Shown one piece after another: positions 63,835 through 64,000 of a DNA stretch of 64,000 nucleotides (positions are counted from its first letter, which is position 1; the number at the start of each line of letters is the position of its first letter). The stretch is from Coleophora flavipennella (taxonomy: Eukaryota; Arthropoda; Insecta; Lepidoptera; Coleophoridae). The stretch covers positions 13,136,876 to 13,200,875 of the forward strand of contig OX369274.1 in NCBI GenBank assembly GCA_947284805.1. Reading direction: 5' to 3'. A model generated the notes under the pieces. The model worked only from the letters and a program-made list of their open reading frames with translations. It made no database searches and had not been told where the DNA came from. A program made the position numbers and the translations under genes.

Positions 63835-64000
63835 AAAAAAATCACCCCCTCTACATGTAGAGGAGTTACCCTAAAAATATTTTTTTTAAGATTTCATTCT
63901 ACCAATTGTCAGTTTAATTAATATATTATATATTACCCATTCTAATTTACTGCATTCTAGTACTAATAGTCTCTGACCTAAGCCGCGGACAGACGAACAG
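63835..64000. repeat. Dispersed repeat, partial at window edge
   Basis: TCTAGTACTAATAGTCTCTG and TAAGCCGCGGACAGACG match 42780-43090 inverted; the repeat continues beyond the window. Confidence 0.55.

Noticed and set aside
1..64000. CRISPR array, rRNA, bacterial operon or endogenous virus gene set
   Set aside because: None found; all tandem arrays have unspaced units and no viral or prokaryotic proteins were recognised.

Overview
This window is AT-rich eukaryotic DNA, almost certainly from a moth or butterfly (Lepidoptera). Three things point there: small intron-split genes with an insect-type odorant-binding protein, very dense tRNA-derived SINEs sharing a 3' end with RTE-type LINEs, and many short Helitrons beginning TC and ending CTAG between A and T. 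I see no bacterial operons, rRNA, CRISPR array or viral gene set. Species cannot be told from the sequence. Repeat family names (SINE-A, SINE-C, P, K, M and so on) are my own labels for groups seen inside this window.

Only two host genes are well supported. (1) The 3' end of a GT49-type glycosyltransferase (B4GAT1-like) gene on the + strand has two clean exons, 13033-13158 and 18158-18364. They are separated by a 5 kb intron filled with a 37-bp minisatellite, a solo LTR, Helitrons and a perfect 26-bp hairpin. Its 5' exons are not seen and probably lie upstream of the window. (2) A complete three-exon odorant-binding protein gene on the - strand (exons 48893-49003, 45095-45268, 44354-44599) encodes about 176 residues with a signal peptide and the six-cysteine spacing of classic insect OBPs. 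Its first intron (3.6 kb) holds LINE, MITE and tandem-repeat debris. A third, weak candidate is a chemoreceptor-like exon at 29177-29413 (-).

Everything else is repeats. 0-12.8 kb: MITEs, nested inverted repeats, SINEs, Helitrons and LINE tails. 13-18.4 kb: the GT49 gene. 18.4-29 kb: nested SINEs, an LTR with a tRNA-Lys-like primer-binding site, minisatellites and Helitrons. 29-44 kb: MITEs, a 251-bp tandem duplication, SINEs and 75-bp and 140-bp tandem repeats. 44-49 kb: the OBP gene. 49-64 kb: LINE fragments, palindromic elements carrying insertions, more LTRs, and a decayed Tc1-like transposon at the right end.

I did not find a new cellular system. The parts worth a second look are the OBP gene, several readable element-in-element insertions with target-site duplications (including an insertion with a paralogous empty site), two LINE copies with twin-priming-like 5' inversions, a SINE whose tRNA-like head is closed by an inverted repeat, and perfect hairpins.
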